In this document: piece after piece, positions 36,494 to 43,796 of the stretch
How the letters are laid out: each line of letters starts with the position of its first letter
Position numbering within the stretch: the first letter of the stretch is position 1
Origin: Hoylesella buccalis ATCC 35310
GTDB taxonomy: Bacteria; Bacteroidota; Bacteroidia; Bacteroidales; Bacteroidaceae
DNA: 55,705 nucleotides
Assembly: GCF_000177075.1 (NCBI RefSeq)
Contig: NZ_ADEG01000110.1
Span: 1 to 55,705, forward strand
Direction: 5' to 3'
Notes under the pieces: model-generated
Databases searched by the model: none
Told to the model about the DNA's origin: nothing
Seen by the model: only the letters and a program-made list of their open reading frames with translations
Translations under genes and position numbers: made by a program

Positions 36494-36634
36494 GCTTCTT
36501 GTTTGTATTAATGAATTAACTATAAATTGAATAAAGGGTGTTTTCTCACAATAAAATGGTTACCTTTTCTTGTTTTTTATTGATTAGCTTCAATGGTTAT
36601 TGTATCATGATGGCTATATATGGCTATCACGCAA

Positions 36635-36665
36635 CAAAAATAAACAAAAATTAGATAAGGTCAAA
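36635..36665 (-). promoter_or_regulatory. Promoter of the orphan SusC/SusD operon
   Basis: Minus strand: -33 TTTG at 36662-36665 and -7 TATTTTTG at 36635-36642, 19 bases apart. The leader to the ATG is about 135 bases and carries GGCTATATATGGCTAT, a short direct repeat. Confidence 0.65.
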
Positions 36666-36900
36666 ATAAAAGTATCATTATTTTTCTCAGAATTTAACGC
36701 AACTAACAATAAACCACACTGCAAAAAAAACAGTCACCCTTTGCTTACTACTGCCTTGAAATTACAAACTAAACGAACAAGGCATCCTGCTCACAAACAA
36801 AGAACTACAATGACATCTCATTCTTTTACAACGAAAGAGCCGTGTAATGCCAGTTTGGAATGCGCACTTGCACATCTACATTTACGATGAACGATGGAGC

Positions 36901-36920
36901 GTAGAGGCGTGATTTATCAT
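36901..36920 (+). repeat. Interspersed repeat, degenerate copy
   Basis: GTAGAGGCGTGATTTATCAT, two mismatches from the copy at 37342. Confidence 0.5.
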
Positions 36921-37341
36921 GGTACGTTTGAGCAACAACAACGGGTAAGAAGTTATCAATTTTCTTGACAAGTACCCTCTCATGTTTTGTTTATTTGTCA
37001 GCAACCTGCCAAGTGCTTGCAAATATTGAAAATATACGCAAAAACCACATCTCCTTATCTGTCAAGTTATTGCGACTATCACAGTTCTTCATAGCATGTT
37101 TTATTCATGGTTTTTCACGTTATAAACCGCATTTTGGCCGTAAAAAGGATACGTTTGATGACCTAAAGTCATGCTTATAAGAGGAAAAAGGCATGGAGTT
37201 TGCCTTCACAAAGCAATGCTTTTGTCGCCAATAAGCCGCTTTTCTTGTTCGGCAAGTGAGGTTTGTAGTGCATTTGCCTATTTTTCTTTTCTATTTCAAC
37301 ATTTTACAGGAGGGTTTTTATTGTCATTTTTGCGGACAAAC

Positions 37342-37363
37342 CGTAGGGGCGTGATTCATCACG
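37342..37363 (+). repeat. Interspersed repeat, forward copy
   Basis: Begins CGTAGGGGCGTGAT and ends TCATCACG, itself partly palindromic (CGTGAT...ATCACG). Followed by TCCGC. With 37469-37490 it forms a long inverted pair. Confidence 0.65.
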
Positions 37364-37468
37364 TCCGCATATTGGGAAAAATGGGTTGGGAACGAAAAGG
37401 AGATGACAAGTTGATGAGTCCAGCGAATAATCACGCCGTTTTTTATGCGCGCTGTGTGGCGGGCGGAA

Positions 37469-37490
37469 CGTGATAAATCACGCCCCTACG
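37469..37490 (-). repeat. Interspersed repeat, inverted copy
   Basis: Reverse complement of the 37342 element with one substitution (CGTGATAAATCACG core, then CCCCTACG). Preceded by GCGGAA, matching the extra flank of the forward copy. Confidence 0.65.
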
Positions 37491-37501
37491 GGAGAATGGA
37501 A

Positions 37502-37523
37502 CGTGCTCAATTACGCCCCTACA
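37502..37523 (-). repeat. Interspersed repeat, degenerate inverted copy
   Basis: CGTGCTCAATTACGCCCCTACA, same orientation as the 37469 copy, 11 bases after it and with several substitutions. Confidence 0.5.
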
Positions 37524-37555
37524 GTTTGCGAAACATGAGGGAGCCAACCGCCTGC

Positions 37556-37954
37556 TTAAAGACCACTGAACTGTCGCAAACGCAACAAGTTGTCCTCCCA
37601 CAAATCTTTCAAGGTGTCTACATCGTCATCATCGGCAAAATCGGTAATCACAAGAATGTAATCGTCAGTAATGTCGCACTTTTCCATGCGCAGCTCCACG
37701 TACGCATTCGCGTCTTCCTCATCCAACCATCTGAAACGCAGGTAATGAAATTTTACCTTAGCGACAACTTTAGCTTGCCGTGTTTCATGATGCGCATAAA
37801 GTTCACCCCATCTGAAATTCAATAGGTCACCTTGTTTCTGTATGTCATCGGCCAGCCATCGAGCCAACTGATCTGGCTCACTAATCAGATTCCAGATGAT
37901 ACTTTGCGAATTAGACTTTAACTCTCTCTCTATCTTGACTTGTTGTTTGGGCAT
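37556..37954 (-). CDS. START-like/AHSA1-type domain protein
   Basis: 132 residues, cytoplasmic, no signal. The pattern fits the Bacteroidota START-like (SRPBCC fold) family: an N-terminal strand KIERELKSNSQSIIWNLISEPDQLARWLADDI, aromatic-rich strands (LNFRWGELYAHHETRQAKVVAKVKFHYLRFRWLDEED), AYVELRMEKCDITDDYILVITDFAD, and a C-terminal long helix (VDTLKDLWEDNLLRLRQFSGL). These proteins have a hydrophobic cavity but no established substrate. It is divergent from the tRNA and has its own promoter element; highly conserved in Bacteroidota and probably housekeeping. Confidence 0.8.
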   Translation of the reverse strand: MPKQQVKIERELKSNSQSIIWNLISEPDQLARWLADDIQKQGDLLNFRWGELYAHHETRQAKVVAKVKFHYLRFRWLDEEDANAYVELRMEKCDITDDYILVITDFADDDDVDTLKDLWEDNLLRLRQFSGL

Positions 37955-37991
37955 GTTGAATAGTTTCTTGGTGATAATGATGTAATACGTA

Positions 37992-37999
37992 CAAATATA
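37992..37999 (-). promoter_or_regulatory. Promoter -7 element of the START-like gene
   Basis: Minus-strand TATATTTG, exact consensus, 37 bases before the ATG. Confidence 0.65.
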
Positions 38000-38061
38000 A
38001 CAAAATATATTGTAACGGAATAAAAAAATATATTTTTATTGTGTATTTAAAAAGATTGTAG

Positions 38062-38069
38062 TATCTTTG
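38062..38069 (+). promoter_or_regulatory. Promoter -7 element of the tRNA gene
   Basis: TATCTTTG, 20 bases before the tRNA 5' end. Confidence 0.7.
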
Positions 38070-38089
38070 CAGCCGCAAATGAGTGATAT

Positions 38090-38163
38090 GGCGGGATAGC
38101 TCAGCTGGTTAGAGCGCATGATTCATAATCATGAGGTCACCGGTTCAATCCCGGTTCCCGCTA
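38090..38163 (+). tRNA. tRNA-Met (anticodon CAT)
   Basis: 74 nt cloverleaf. Acceptor GGCGGGA / TCCCGCT (one G-U pair), D stem GCTC/GAGC, anticodon stem CATGA/TCATG with loop TTCATAA and CAT at 38124-38126, T stem ACCGG/CCGGT with TTCAATC loop, discriminator A. CCA is not encoded. A paired first acceptor base and no run of three G-C pairs in the anticodon stem exclude initiator tRNA. A lysidine-modified tRNA-Ile(CAT) is the alternative; overall form is closer to elongator Met. Confidence 0.9.
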
Positions 38164-38164
38164 C

Positions 38165-38205
38165 AAAAGCCCTGTTAGTCTGTTGAAAGATTGGCAGGGC
38201 TTTTT
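38165..38205 (+). terminator. Terminator after the tRNA
   Basis: AAAAGCCCTG / CAGGGCTTTT 10-bp stem with a 20-base loop and following T. Confidence 0.85.
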
Positions 38206-38341
38206 GCTTGAAAAGGCGTTTCATCGTTCTAACGATTAACCTAACAGAGCGCCGGAATGAAAAAACACACCCGGCGTTCATGAAGAAAATGAATACACGA
38301 AATCATCATCATACAGAAAAATCATGAAAAAATTTATTACT

Positions 38342-38568
38342 GTCCGCTAAAACTTTTTTGAGCATAAAAATAGGGCTGGATTCTTCGCATGGAATTCAGC
38401 CCTTATAGTTACGGCAGGTTCTATAAATTACCACCGCACACAGTCATCAAAATTAAGCTCAAAATCTAACAAAGCTAATTTATAGAACCAGCCTTACCTT
38501 TGTTTTTTCTAAAATAAATTCAAGTAACTATGAACAAAGGTACACATTTTACCGGACAGCAATACTTC
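38342..38568 (+). mobile_element. Truncated IS 5' end (IS4-type)
   Basis: An ATG at 38530 opens MNKGTHFTGQQ, which matches the start of an IS4-family (DUF4372-like) transposase of Bacteroidota (MNK.THFTGQPVF), and loses the match after about 11 codons. Upstream are features of an insertion sequence leader: a hairpin GGGCTG...CAGCCC (38375-38402) and the perfect 14-bp inverted repeat GGTTCTATAAATTA / TAATTTATAGAACC (38417-38430 and 38476-38489), which would sequester start signals of read-through transcripts. The left terminus probably lies near GTCCGCTAAAAC at 38342. The rest of the element is missing; it abuts the 3' end of the hipA gene. Confidence 0.45.
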
Positions 38569-38594
38569 TTTTTACTGAAGTTAGAGCTGAATCA

Positions 38595-39722
38595 CTATTT
38601 CATTGGCACATTGTTCAGCAGAAGATCACCACAGTTCTGGTACACCTCATCAAAGATTTCGCGGCAGCGTTTCTCGCTCATCTTTATCTTGGAGCCTACT
38701 GCAATGAAGTCTTGGAGTGTAGGGTAGCCGGTGTTGTTGACAGATGTGGCATGCTGTCCATTATAACCCTCCGTGCAAAGCGTCAGGTCATATGCTGGTG
38801 CAAGATGCCATACGTATTTCCCATTTGTCTCCTTACGAACCAGGAAACTGAAGTTCTTGCAATGGTCATCCTTGTTGTCGGTAAGATAGTTGAACACCAT
38901 ACGGCGATACATCTCTTCAACATACTTTGCATCCTGGGTAAGATAACCAGTCAATGCCAACAAGTTGCTATAGTCGAGTACTGGATTTGAGAGCGAGAGA
39001 CAAAGCAAGCCTCCTGCTGTTGCAGTATGTATGCGTTCGCCTTCTGCTGATAGATCAAAGCGTCTCGTGGTGAAATACTTGCCATTGGTTAGTTTGAAAT
39101 CCGGCACATCAATACCACAACTGCGAGCAACCTCGTTATAATGATATTCATTCATACCCATATCCTTAGGATCGTAGGTGTGTCGGAACTTGACAAGCCA
39201 ATGTCCTTCTGCGTCCGAGAAAACAGCTTTCGGACGACAACCTCCACTGTTACCACTGTTGTAGAGCAAAAGACCAGCATCTGTATCTTGCTGCTCATTG
39301 AGCACTTCTAATGCCTTCTCCTGAAGAAGGTCGAAGTCAGAGATTTCATTTTCTTTACCTATAATCGTCTCTGGCTGATACGTCAAAGCCCCCATACCGC
39401 TACCACCTACAATACTCAATCGGTCAATGGCAGAAAGTTTTCTGTCATCAATACCTTCGCGAAGGAGAGCCTTGTGCAGCAAGTATCGCCCGTAACCATC
39501 AGGAAGGCTATCCTCGAATATGCCGAAGTTGCCGTAAAGCGGTGTTGGATTTGCAAGGAACAGTCCTGGCTTCAAAGGCAACTCCAAAGGGGATATGCTG
39601 AATCCTTCGGCAAGCCAACGAGGATTGTATTCAAATGTCAGTCGCTTGTCATCGGGTGTAAGCGATATTACGCCTACTGTTTCATTGTGATATTTTACCG
39701 TCAGTCGATCTATTTTCTTCAT
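38595..39722 (-). CDS. hipA: HipA-family toxin kinase
   Basis: 375-residue Ser/Thr kinase of the HipA family; known members phosphorylate aminoacyl-tRNA synthetases and induce dormancy. The N-terminal coupling domain (1-110) has FEYNPRWLAEGFSISPLELPL and FEDSLPDGYGRYLLHKAL. Kinase features: glycine-rich SGGCRPKA (about 190), KFRHT with the ATP Lys, NEYHYNEVARSCGI, TTRRFD, catalytic NYLTDNKDDHCKNF (about 285-298) and metal-binding PAYDLTL (about 315). All needed residues are present, so it should be active. Its ATG overlaps the antitoxin stop (ATGA). Confidence 0.93.
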   Translation of the reverse strand: MKKIDRLTVKYHNETVGVISLTPDDKRLTFEYNPRWLAEGFSISPLELPLKPGLFLANPTPLYGNFGIFEDSLPDGYGRYLLHKALLREGIDDRKLSAIDRLSIVGGSGMGALTYQPETIIGKENEISDFDLLQEKALEVLNEQQDTDAGLLLYNSGNSGGCRPKAVFSDAEGHWLVKFRHTYDPKDMGMNEYHYNEVARSCGIDVPDFKLTNGKYFTTRRFDLSAEGERIHTATAGGLLCLSLSNPVLDYSNLLALTGYLTQDAKYVEEMYRRMVFNYLTDNKDDHCKNFSFLVRKETNGKYVWHLAPAYDLTLCTEGYNGQHATSVNNTGYPTLQDFIAVGSKIKMSEKRCREIFDEVYQNCGDLLLNNVPMK

Positions 39723-40048
39723 ACCTTATGTGCTCTTGTCTTACCACTATTCTTTCGTATCTGAGTCAACTCCTCCATAGTGGAATATTTTGGCTCAGCA
39801 AAGATGTTTTTGACTTCTGTAGTATATTCCAATGCCATGGCAATGCCAATGAGATTCTTGAGCGAGATAAGTCCTTTCTGCTCAAACCTCACAATGTTGC
39901 TTACTGCCACATTAGCTTTCTCTGCCACTTGTTCACGTGTCAGATTCTTCTCTATTCTTCGTTTTCTGAAGTCATTAGCCATAGCCTTGGCAATGTCATC
40001 CGCATTGTCAAGCGTATAGTTCTCTAATACTGATAATATATTGTTCAT
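39719..40048 (-). CDS. hipB: HipB-type antitoxin, helix-turn-helix
   Basis: 109 residues with a Xre/Cro-type helix-turn-helix at about 25-80 (RKRRIEKNLTREQVAEKANVAVSNIVRFEQKGLISLKNLIGIAMAL) and a basic C-terminal tail (IRKNSGKTRAHKV). It overlaps hipA and lies upstream of it, the standard type II antitoxin position, and should both neutralise HipA and repress the promoter. The C-terminal tail is shorter and more basic than in E. coli HipB. Confidence 0.9.
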   Translation of the reverse strand: MNNILSVLENYTLDNADDIAKAMANDFRKRRIEKNLTREQVAEKANVAVSNIVRFEQKGLISLKNLIGIAMALEYTTEVKNIFAEPKYSTMEELTQIRKNSGKTRAHKV

Positions 40049-40056
40049 AAAATTGA

Positions 40057-40069
40057 GATATTTTATCTT
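40057..40069 (-). promoter_or_regulatory. Possible HipB operator
   Basis: Perfect inverted repeat AGATA-TTT-TATCT, 8 bases before the hipB ATG. A weak -7 (TAACATTG on the minus strand) is further up. Only one copy of the palindrome is visible, whereas E. coli hip has four operators. Confidence 0.4.
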
Positions 40070-40239
40070 AATAATAATATGTTATCAATTGCAATGTTAC
40101 TACTTTTATTTTAAATAACCTCGTTTCTAAATAGGAAAACGGTCTTAAACGCAATAATTTAACAGTATTTCTCTGTTCTGCAATTCATAACTATCTGATC
40201 TACCATGAAACGGCCTAGATTCTCTCTTTACCATATATC

Positions 40240-41276
40240 TTTTAACCCGTTGGCGGAATTAATTTAGTGCATACTTCATTTTGCCAAAGGGCTTGTTGTT
40301 AATGAAGTTTACATATTGCAGAAAGGTCAGTGCACTAATTTTGCCAATGATTCTTACAAACAAACCATTCGTTATTTTCGCATAATTTCTGATGACCAAG
40401 AATTGATCTGTAAGTTGCGAGAATAGTGTTTCAATCCTTTTTCTTGCCTTTGCAAACGGAATGAATGTCGGTTTCCAGTCCTTTTGGTTGTGCTGATATG
40501 GACACTCCAGTCTTATGTGTGCAGTTTCGAACAAGTCAAGCTGTACGTCAGCTCCAACATATCCCTTGTCGCCATAGATGCTACAGTCGTGATAAGTATG
40601 TTTTACATCTTTCATATAACGGAGGTCAGCCATACTTGCCTTTGACAGATCGTAGGAATGGATAACTCCGCTTAAGCCACAGAGAGCGTGTAACTTATAG
40701 CCAAAATAATATGTATTCTGCGAAGCACAAAACCGAAGTCGGGAGCTTGCGAGAAATCGCCGGTACGTCCCATCTTACGACGTTTTCCTCTTGCTACCCT
40801 ACAGACCTCTATTGGCTTGGAGTCAACAAAGAACTGCTCCTCTCCGCCATCCATTTCCATGGCTATTCTCTTGCGCAGTTCCTCACACAAGCCAGCTGCT
40901 TCCTTTCTGCGGTCATTGAATTATCTCCTTGATATGAGATTGGGAATGTGGTCCTTGTACTCTTGCAATTTATAGTCGAACAGCCTCTTCTCGCTATCAA
41001 TGCTCTCTGCCTCTGCCGTCAGGGATAATGCTACCACTTCCAAGTCCGAAAACTTAGGAACTGGACCACGACGTGGAACATTACCCGATTCATTGACGAG
41101 ATTTTCAGAGAATTGCTTGCATATCTCAAGTATTTTGACGAATTTTGTATAAAGGTTGTGCATACGATGGTTTAAACTTAACGTTTTGAATACTACTAAG
41201 TTACTAAAAATTAACGACATGTGCAACTTTTTATTCATGTTTATCAACTTCAATTAATTTCGCCAACGGGTATAGA
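40240..41276 (-). mobile_element. IS982-family element, inactive
   Basis: 1037 bp. Terminal inverted repeats ACCCGTTGGCGGAATTAATT (40245-40264) and its complement at 41252-41271, one mismatch in 20. A 5-bp ATATC occurs on both sides (40235-40239 and 41277-41281), leaving five poorly matched bases outside each repeat. It encodes one transposase on the minus strand, disabled by a stop and a frameshift. Confidence 0.8.
40259..41163 (-). pseudogene. IS982-family transposase, broken
   Basis: Starts MHNLYTKFVKILEICKQF at 41163. The frame meets TAA at 40921-40923 within ISRR-stop-FNDRRKEAAGL, where Gln is expected (CAA to TAA). It resumes in the same frame with VDSKPIEVCRVARGKRRKMGRTGDFSQAPDFGF, then shifts near 40730, consistent with loss of one T from a T-run. 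The C-terminal part is intact in the new frame (CASQNTYYFGYKLHALCGLSG, then YGDKGYVGADVQ, ARKRIETLFSQLTDQF). These are the DDE blocks of the IS982 family. Two independent lesions show age. Confidence 0.9.
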
Positions 41277-41357
41277 ATATCAAATAGTTCTAAAGAAGAG
41301 CTACAGGATTATATTAAATCATTTAAATACGAATAATTTTAAAAGAAAGTGTTGATT

Positions 41358-42260
41358 ATGAATATACTTGAAACTAGCCATCTCACTTTTAACTACAGAA
41401 ATCATTCTGTATTAGAAGACATTAACTTGAAGATTCCAGAAGGTTCCATTTATGGATACTTAGGCAAAAATGGAGAGGGTAAATCAACAACGATAAAGAT
41501 ACTTTTAGGATTGGAGCAAACTAAAATAAATACGGTATTTTTCAATAAAAAAGAATTTCATTCCAACAGATTGCATATCCTTCAAAATATAGGATGCTTG
41601 ATTGAACATCCATTCTTCTATGCAGATTTGAGTGCCTATGAGAATCTAAACTATTTGGATATACTATATCATTGTGGACAAAAACGCATTCAAGAGGTTC
41701 TAGAGCTTGTGAATTTGACTAAAGATAAAGACAAAAAAGTTAGAAAATATTCTACAGGAATGAAACAACGCTTGGGAATTGCGATGGCAATGTTTCATAA
41801 TCCTAAATTACTCATTCTTGACGAACCACTCAATGGACTAGATCCTCAAGGTGTTTTTGAAATGAGAGAGCTAATGCTCAAACTTAAAAGTAAAGGAAAA
41901 ACTATTTTCATTTCAGGACATATCTTAGCTGAAATGGAGAAAATATGCACACACATCGGAATATTAAATAATAAAAGATTATTGTTTCAAGGAGAAATTA
42001 ATAGTCTACTCAATCAGAAAAAGCAATCTTATTTAATACATACGGACCAACCGGAACGATGCATGAAGATATGTAAAGAACACTTGATTCCCACAAAAAG
42101 GATCTCTGATGGAACGCTTATTATAGAAATAGAGCAAGATGGTTCCTTTGACAGTTTTAAAAAATTAATGCAACAAAACCACATTCAAATTTTATTTGCA
42201 GATACATACCAAGAAAATTTGGAGTCTGTATTCCTTCATCTAATAAAAACCGACTTATGA
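41358..42260 (+). CDS. ABC transporter ATP-binding protein, peptide-resistance type
   Basis: 300 residues from the ATG at 41358 (a GTG nine bases earlier is in frame but poorly placed). Walker A YLGKNGEGKSTTIK (about 33-46), Q-loop near IGCLIEHPFFY, signature YSTGMKQRLG (about 134), Walker B LLILDEPLNGLD (about 155), H-loop ISGHIL. The C-terminal 80 residues resemble the BcrA/lantibiotic-immunity branch of ATPases. It is visibly AT-richer than the surrounding operons, with AAA/AAT-rich codon use, suggesting acquisition by transfer. It overlaps the permease (ATGA). Confidence 0.88.
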   Translation: MNILETSHLTFNYRNHSVLEDINLKIPEGSIYGYLGKNGEGKSTTIKILLGLEQTKINTVFFNKKEFHSNRLHILQNIGCLIEHPFFYADLSAYENLNYLDILYHCGQKRIQEVLELVNLTKDKDKKVRKYSTGMKQRLGIAMAMFHNPKLLILDEPLNGLDPQGVFEMRELMLKLKSKGKTIFISGHILAEMEKICTHIGILNNKRLLFQGEINSLLNQKKQSYLIHTDQPERCMKICKEHLIPTKRISDGTLIIEIEQDGSFDSFKKLMQQNHIQILFADTYQENLESVFLHLIKTDL

Positions 42261-43033
42261 AACCTATATCGTTCTTTACTATTCTTAAAAGTGAACACTA
42301 TAAATTAAGATTTAATAGTGCCATTTGGCTTTTCTTGCTATTTCCTTTGTTCATGACTTTATGCATCGATATATATGTTTTGCATAAACATGCTGATGAT
42401 ATCTATAATCCGGCAATAACTATTGATTATAATCCTTGGGTATGGGTATTGGGTAGATACATCTTCGACTTCTATGCTCTGCTTTATCCAATTCTTGCAG
42501 CCATTTTGAGTTATTCTTTATGCGATGTAGAATATAAGAATTATGGATTTAGACTTCTTTTTACAAGACCAATTAGCAAGCTGACAATTTATTCGAGCAA
42601 AATAGTCTTCCTTTTAGAGATTAACTTTATTTCTTTCCTTATAGGTTATCTTACTTTCCTCCTGTCTGGTTTTGCTCTGGATAAGTTATTACCTGGATAT
42701 GAATTCTCCAGTTATAATGTTAATAACCTAATAGCTTCTTATTTTTCGTATTTGTTTATAGCACTTTCTGCTGTTTCATTTATACAATATTATCTTAGTT
42801 TGATTTTTAAGAGTTTTGTTTTACCCATTGGGTTTGCTAGCCTCATGACGATTTTTTGTATTATTGCTCAAAATAAAGATTATATCTACCTTATACCCTA
42901 TAGTACAGTGTGGAGATTAAACTATTGTTTTTATAGCGGGATAATAAACTTTTCGAAAGGCGAATACGTAAACATAGCCTATGCGCTATTCTTTGTCGTT
43001 ATCTCATTTTTTGTATTTATAAGGAAAAAATAA
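42257..43033 (+). CDS. ABC-2 permease of the same transporter
   Basis: 258 residues with six hydrophobic segments (AIWLFLLFPLFMTLCIDIYVL, FYALLYPILAAILSYSL, FLLEINFISFLIGYLTFLLSGF, FSYLFIALSAVSFIQYYLSLIF, SFVLPIGFASLMTIFCII, IAYALFFVVISFFVFI). The N terminus FFTILKSEHYKLRFNSAIWLF is characteristic of lantibiotic-permease subunits in BcrB/NukG-like systems. Same low GC as the ATPase. It forms a two-gene exporter or immunity pump; no peptide biosynthesis gene is nearby. Confidence 0.82.
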   Translation: MKPISFFTILKSEHYKLRFNSAIWLFLLFPLFMTLCIDIYVLHKHADDIYNPAITIDYNPWVWVLGRYIFDFYALLYPILAAILSYSLCDVEYKNYGFRLLFTRPISKLTIYSSKIVFLLEINFISFLIGYLTFLLSGFALDKLLPGYEFSSYNVNNLIASYFSYLFIALSAVSFIQYYLSLIFKSFVLPIGFASLMTIFCIIAQNKDYIYLIPYSTVWRLNYCFYSGIINFSKGEYVNIAYALFFVVISFFVFIRKK

Positions 43034-43149
43034 AAGATACCCTTCGGTGAAAAAATCAAATAATTAATTAGGGTCTGCTAATTAACTATAACTATCTGAC
43101 AATTAACTATTTATGTTGTATAAAATTTAGTCAATTCGCCCAAAATGAC

Positions 43150-43326
43150 TACCTTTGGATGTTAAAACATTCAAGAATCTAGATGAAATACTACTCACAA
43201 TATCGCAGTCACGACCTGTTTGAACTTCTGGAGTCACTTTCGGGATTGAGCAAATCCAATTATTGGGTCAAGCTGGCCGACCTTGGCAACACGCTGCGAC
43301 TTGGTGCTGAAATTGAACAGGAATAA
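43150..43326 (+). pseudogene. Transposase N-terminal fragment with its promoter
   Basis: TACCTTTG at 43150-43157 (consensus -7), then ATG at 43183 and 47 codons ending TAA at 43326. The stretch LFELLESLSGLSKSNYWVKLADL resembles the N terminus of IS5/IS1182-like transposases (DxxNRWVxLA). The remainder diverges and stops early. It looks like an IS left end cut off after about 180 bases. Confidence 0.4.
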
Positions 43327-43410
43327 AGGTTGCAGTAATCAAACAGCTGTTCAGCTGTAAAAATCAAACGGTATTATACAAACTAAATCGGGCTGAAAAC
43401 CCATAAGCAT

Positions 43411-43437
43411 ATAGCCCAGGGCATCACCCTGGGCTAT
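43411..43437. repeat. REP-like GC hairpin
   Basis: Perfect 11-bp stem ATAGCCCAGGG / CCCTGGGCTAT with a CATCA loop. This kind of AGCCCAGGG...CCCTGGGCT palindrome recurs between genes in Bacteroidota. It could also end transcription from the ABC operon. Confidence 0.6.
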
Positions 43438-43562
43438 CATATAATAAGGTGTACACCAAACAAGGGCAAAAGCAAGCATAACGCAATGGCTGTCTAACGC
43501 TTTTGCGCCCTTCAGGTTATGGCATAACTCATCACGTTCCGCTCACCCGTAGGGACACGATT

Positions 43563-43796
43563 ATTCGCCGTGTTTGTCATCAAAGTTTGTCTAACACTCT
43601 AAGAAAAGGAACGCTGTGAGAGATCACTCTTTAATTCATTTTCATGGTGAAGCCACCACCTGGAGCCAGGTGCACGGTGAGCTGTTTGTTGGATGGGATG
43701 CTGATGGTTTTTCTTCACATAATCTTGTGCGAACGAGTTTGTGATATTGCAACGTCCACCACCAATAACGGCAATACTGAGCATGTTTATTCGCAC
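43563..43796 (-). pseudogene. Chimeric remnant: flavoprotein start fused to GH97 3' end
   Basis: Directly downstream of nrdB. On the minus strand it starts MLSIAVIGGG and continues RCNITNS, the two glycine-rich N-terminal motifs of HI0933/BaiN-like flavoproteins (normally about 35 residues apart), fused by an internal deletion. At FAQDYV the sequence becomes the last 30 codons of the neighbouring GH97 gene. A one-base insertion then shifts its frame, and the match continues into that gene's 3' flank. Bases 43591-43734 correspond to 47624-47766 with few differences. Non-functional. Confidence 0.7.

Larger units (their letters stand above)
36666..37555. other. Non-coding spacer with interspersed repeats
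   Basis: About 890 bases between the SusC promoter and the START-like gene. Short frames here have no recognisable product. The second half carries several copies of a GTAGGGGCGTGAT-type repeat (separate entries). The segment 36965-37180 is AT-rich with an open frame I cannot assign. Confidence 0.5.
40205..41336 (+). pseudogene. 29-codon ORF split by the IS982-type element
   Basis: ATG at 40205 opens MKRPRFSLYHIS up to the element. On the other side the frame resumes after the putative ATATC target duplication (41277-41281) as SNSSKEELQDYIKSFKYE and stops at 41334-41336. Joining the flanks at one ATATC copy restores a single frame of 29 residues: basic/aromatic first half, then an amphipathic acidic-lysine tail. 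An in-frame TGA at 40196 precludes a longer upstream start. It ends 21 bases before the ABC transporter ATG. Identity unknown; leader peptide, secreted peptide or chance ORF. Confidence 0.35.

Noticed and set aside
36965..37180. 71-codon frame in the non-coding spacer
   Set aside because: No recognisable domain, no promoter element or ribosome site; left as part of the spacer description.
36901..37523. Possible CRISPR array from repeated units
   Set aside because: Copies are in mixed orientation with irregular spacing and no cas genes; they are interspersed palindromic repeats.
38090..38240. tRNA as attachment site of an integrated element
   Set aside because: No second copy of the tRNA 3' end and no integrase gene found in the following 5 kb, despite the mobile character of that stretch.
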